Positions 62,201-64,000 of a stretch of DNA of 64,000 nt are shown piece by piece. The stretch is from assembly GCF_032118995.1 (NCBI RefSeq), contig NC_092661.1, positions 1,738,501-1,802,500 on the forward strand. Reading direction: 5' to 3'. The notes below the pieces were generated by a model. That model searched no databases and had not been told where the DNA came from. It saw nothing but the letters and a program-made list of their open reading frames with translations. This DNA comes from Asterias amurensis. Lineage: Eukaryota > Echinodermata > Asteroidea > Forcipulatida > Asteriidae. The stretch's first letter is position 1; the number at the start of each line of letters is the position of its first letter. Position numbers and translations under genes: made by a program.

Positions 62201-64000
62201 CATCTTTTTTTGTAAAAAATATATGTATATATTTTATATAAATATAAATAAAAAAATTTAATAATAATATAATAATAAATAAATATAAATAATGAGTTAA
62301 AAATAAATACTGAAACCTCTGAAAGAAAAAAATAGATACAAAATATTTTGGAGGTTAGGCCGAGTAAAAAAAGAAATATGTTTAGTGCAGGGTTCGACCT
62401 TAACGCAGGTCCGTTGGCCAAATGCCAGTAGAAATCGCGGCGGACCAGCTGAAACACCTTGTCAACTGGTCCGGCTGACCAGTCAAAAATACCGGCAGCG
62501 GTACTACAGAACTATGAAAATTTTTAAACTATTTTCAGGCTCGAATAAAATGTAAAAACATTCACTCAAGGTTTGGATAAATCGTAATAAAAATCACTCG
62601 AAGTGCCGCTGAACGCTGGCAAACTTCTGACGATCACGCGTACACAGCGCAAAATCCCATCATGCAACGCAAAGGCTTATAGTCTTCGTATTAGTTCACG
62701 TGTGGCAGAAAGTGTAAGAAATACTGAACGCTAGAGGGCGTTTCAGAATATTCGATAGCGTGGGAATAGACGCCCTCTATTGGTGAAAGTACGCAATAGC
62801 TTACAAAACTAGCTTCAATCGCCTTGACAGAAGACCACAAAGCAAAACACATTCTGTCAGCAGCATGGTCGGTCAACGGAGCAGATTTCCGTGTGGGAAT
62901 AAGAGTCTAGCGTGTTTACGAAAAACGAGCGAGACGGTGAGGCTTCATTCAACAAAAATTACCAAGTTAGGATACTCTGGATGAGCAAAAAGGAGTATTT
63001 AATTGTGTTTAGTAAAGTTCTTCCGTCCTGATTTTGGGTAATTTTGTTGTTATTTGGGGCTTGTTTTTTTTTGCGGGCGATTGGTGGGCGATCTAGTTTA
63101 TCTATGGTTTTATTGGTCACATATAATGCGCGGTTGTTTGGGGTTTTTTGCGGGTTGATTTCAAGAAAGACTTGGGTTCTAGAATGCAATCATGTGTTAA
63201 ACAAAGGCGCAGTTGTTTTTGCTGCTTTTAAAAACGTTTTTTAAATGAAAATTTTGTTAACAAAACAGACGCCGGCACCGACCATTCCATACACATAATT
63301 GAAAAAAATACCGTCAAACTCGTATGCTTCTGCATGGACTTTTTTGATGTCTACTTTTTGTTGGGGGTTTTTCTGGACGAAAGTGGGAAGATTTTGGGAA
63401 CTTCGGTACGATGTATTATGTTTATGAATACTTATTAAAACTACAATAATAGGCAATGCAGTTTATACATGATAAAATAACTTGAGCGATCGCACGTAAC
63501 CCTCCCCCACAGTAGATTTGAAGGCAGTACATAAAAAGTTAATGATATTTTAACAGTCGGTTTTAAAGTGTTTTTTGGGGTGTTTTTATAGTAAAAACAC
63601 TATTTTTTTTTTCTTCATAAAAAAGTTCTTCTTACTTAGGAATACTTTTATGTTGAGTGCTTACAATAAACCGTGGACTAAAAAAAACTACCTAAATAAA
63701 GACCATTTTGCTCTGACAAATAATTTGGCCTGTTTTTAAATTAATTTTAATAACGCTATTGTTATTACATTTTTAAAGAAAAAATACTCTCAAATTAATT
63801 ATCCTTTACGAACACAATAACTTGGTACACATAAATAAAGTATGGCTTCCAGTGCAGTTAAGTTGACGTTGCAAATCATGTTGAATTTTGAAATAGTGAA
63901 ATAGCGACGATCGAAAATCGAGCAGTTGGTATACAACAGAATACTATTAGTTTTAAAAAGAAATAGCATAAAAAATTGACGGACCAGTCAAAAACCTGGC
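62201..64000. other. Right flank, nothing firmly recognised
   Basis: A TATA-rich (TAAATA)n tract at 62210-62310; a segment from 62358 sharing GGCCGAGTAAAAAAAGAAA with 922; GACCAGTCAAAAA at 62476 and again at 63982. The last 1 kb is AT-rich with no supported exon on either strand. Confidence 0.4.

Noticed and set aside
62128-62457. 109-codon minus-strand frame with Tyr/Phe/Ile-rich middle
   Set aside because: The centre is a translated (TAAATA)n tract and the N-terminal side is a dispersed repeat. No independent support.

Overview
This is an intron-rich animal nuclear sequence, not a bacterial, organellar or viral one. GT-AG introns of several kilobases separate short exons, and the intervening DNA is packed with small foldback transposons, LINE 3' ends, tRNA-derived SINEs and satellites. 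The commonest foldback family has ends that begin TTAA-AGGCAGTGGACAC. I associate it from memory with sea star (asteroid echinoderm) genomes; this could not be checked here.

Layout. (1) 260-3974, + strand: a compact three-exon gene for a secreted protein with signal peptide, PAN/apple domain and F5/8C (discoidin) domain. All exon phases agree. A truncated duplicate of the discoidin exon lies in its second intron. (2) 4.7-8.5 kb: foldback elements, a long hairpin and the broken exon of a single-pass membrane receptor. (3) 8700-27734, + strand: a CCDC174-like gene in eight recognisable exons, several with frame problems. Exon 5 runs into a minisatellite that repeats its own 3' end and splice donor nine times. 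(4) 21.4-36.1 kb: exons 6-8 recur as extra copies in scrambled order, some intact and some broken. (5) 36475-43777, + strand: the C-terminal two thirds of a QRSL1/GatA-like glutamyl-tRNA(Gln) amidotransferase subunit A. Six exons are seen, two with frame breaks, and the 5' exons are absent. (6) 44.2-46.9 kb: an AT-rich satellite with a higher-order period of about 415 bp. (7) 47-64 kb: AT-rich DNA with at least four more tandem arrays (about 100, 235, 93 and 794 bp) and only weak exon-like pieces.

The two recognisable housekeeping genes have unrelated jobs (nuclear RNA-related coiled-coil protein; mitochondrial tRNA amidation). They are neighbours, not a pathway. The last CCDC174 exon and the first QRSL1 exons are both missing from the stretch between them, where the duplicated exons lie. 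Small indels recur in otherwise conserved exons. This fits either decay after segmental duplication or a collapsed or chimeric, under-polished assembly of a heterozygous genome; the sequence alone cannot decide. The best-supported observations are the amplified splice donor, the TTAA-chained foldback elements (including a perfect 52-bp minimal form), one TTAA site filled by different families in two paralogous segments, and the satellite architecture of the last 20 kb.
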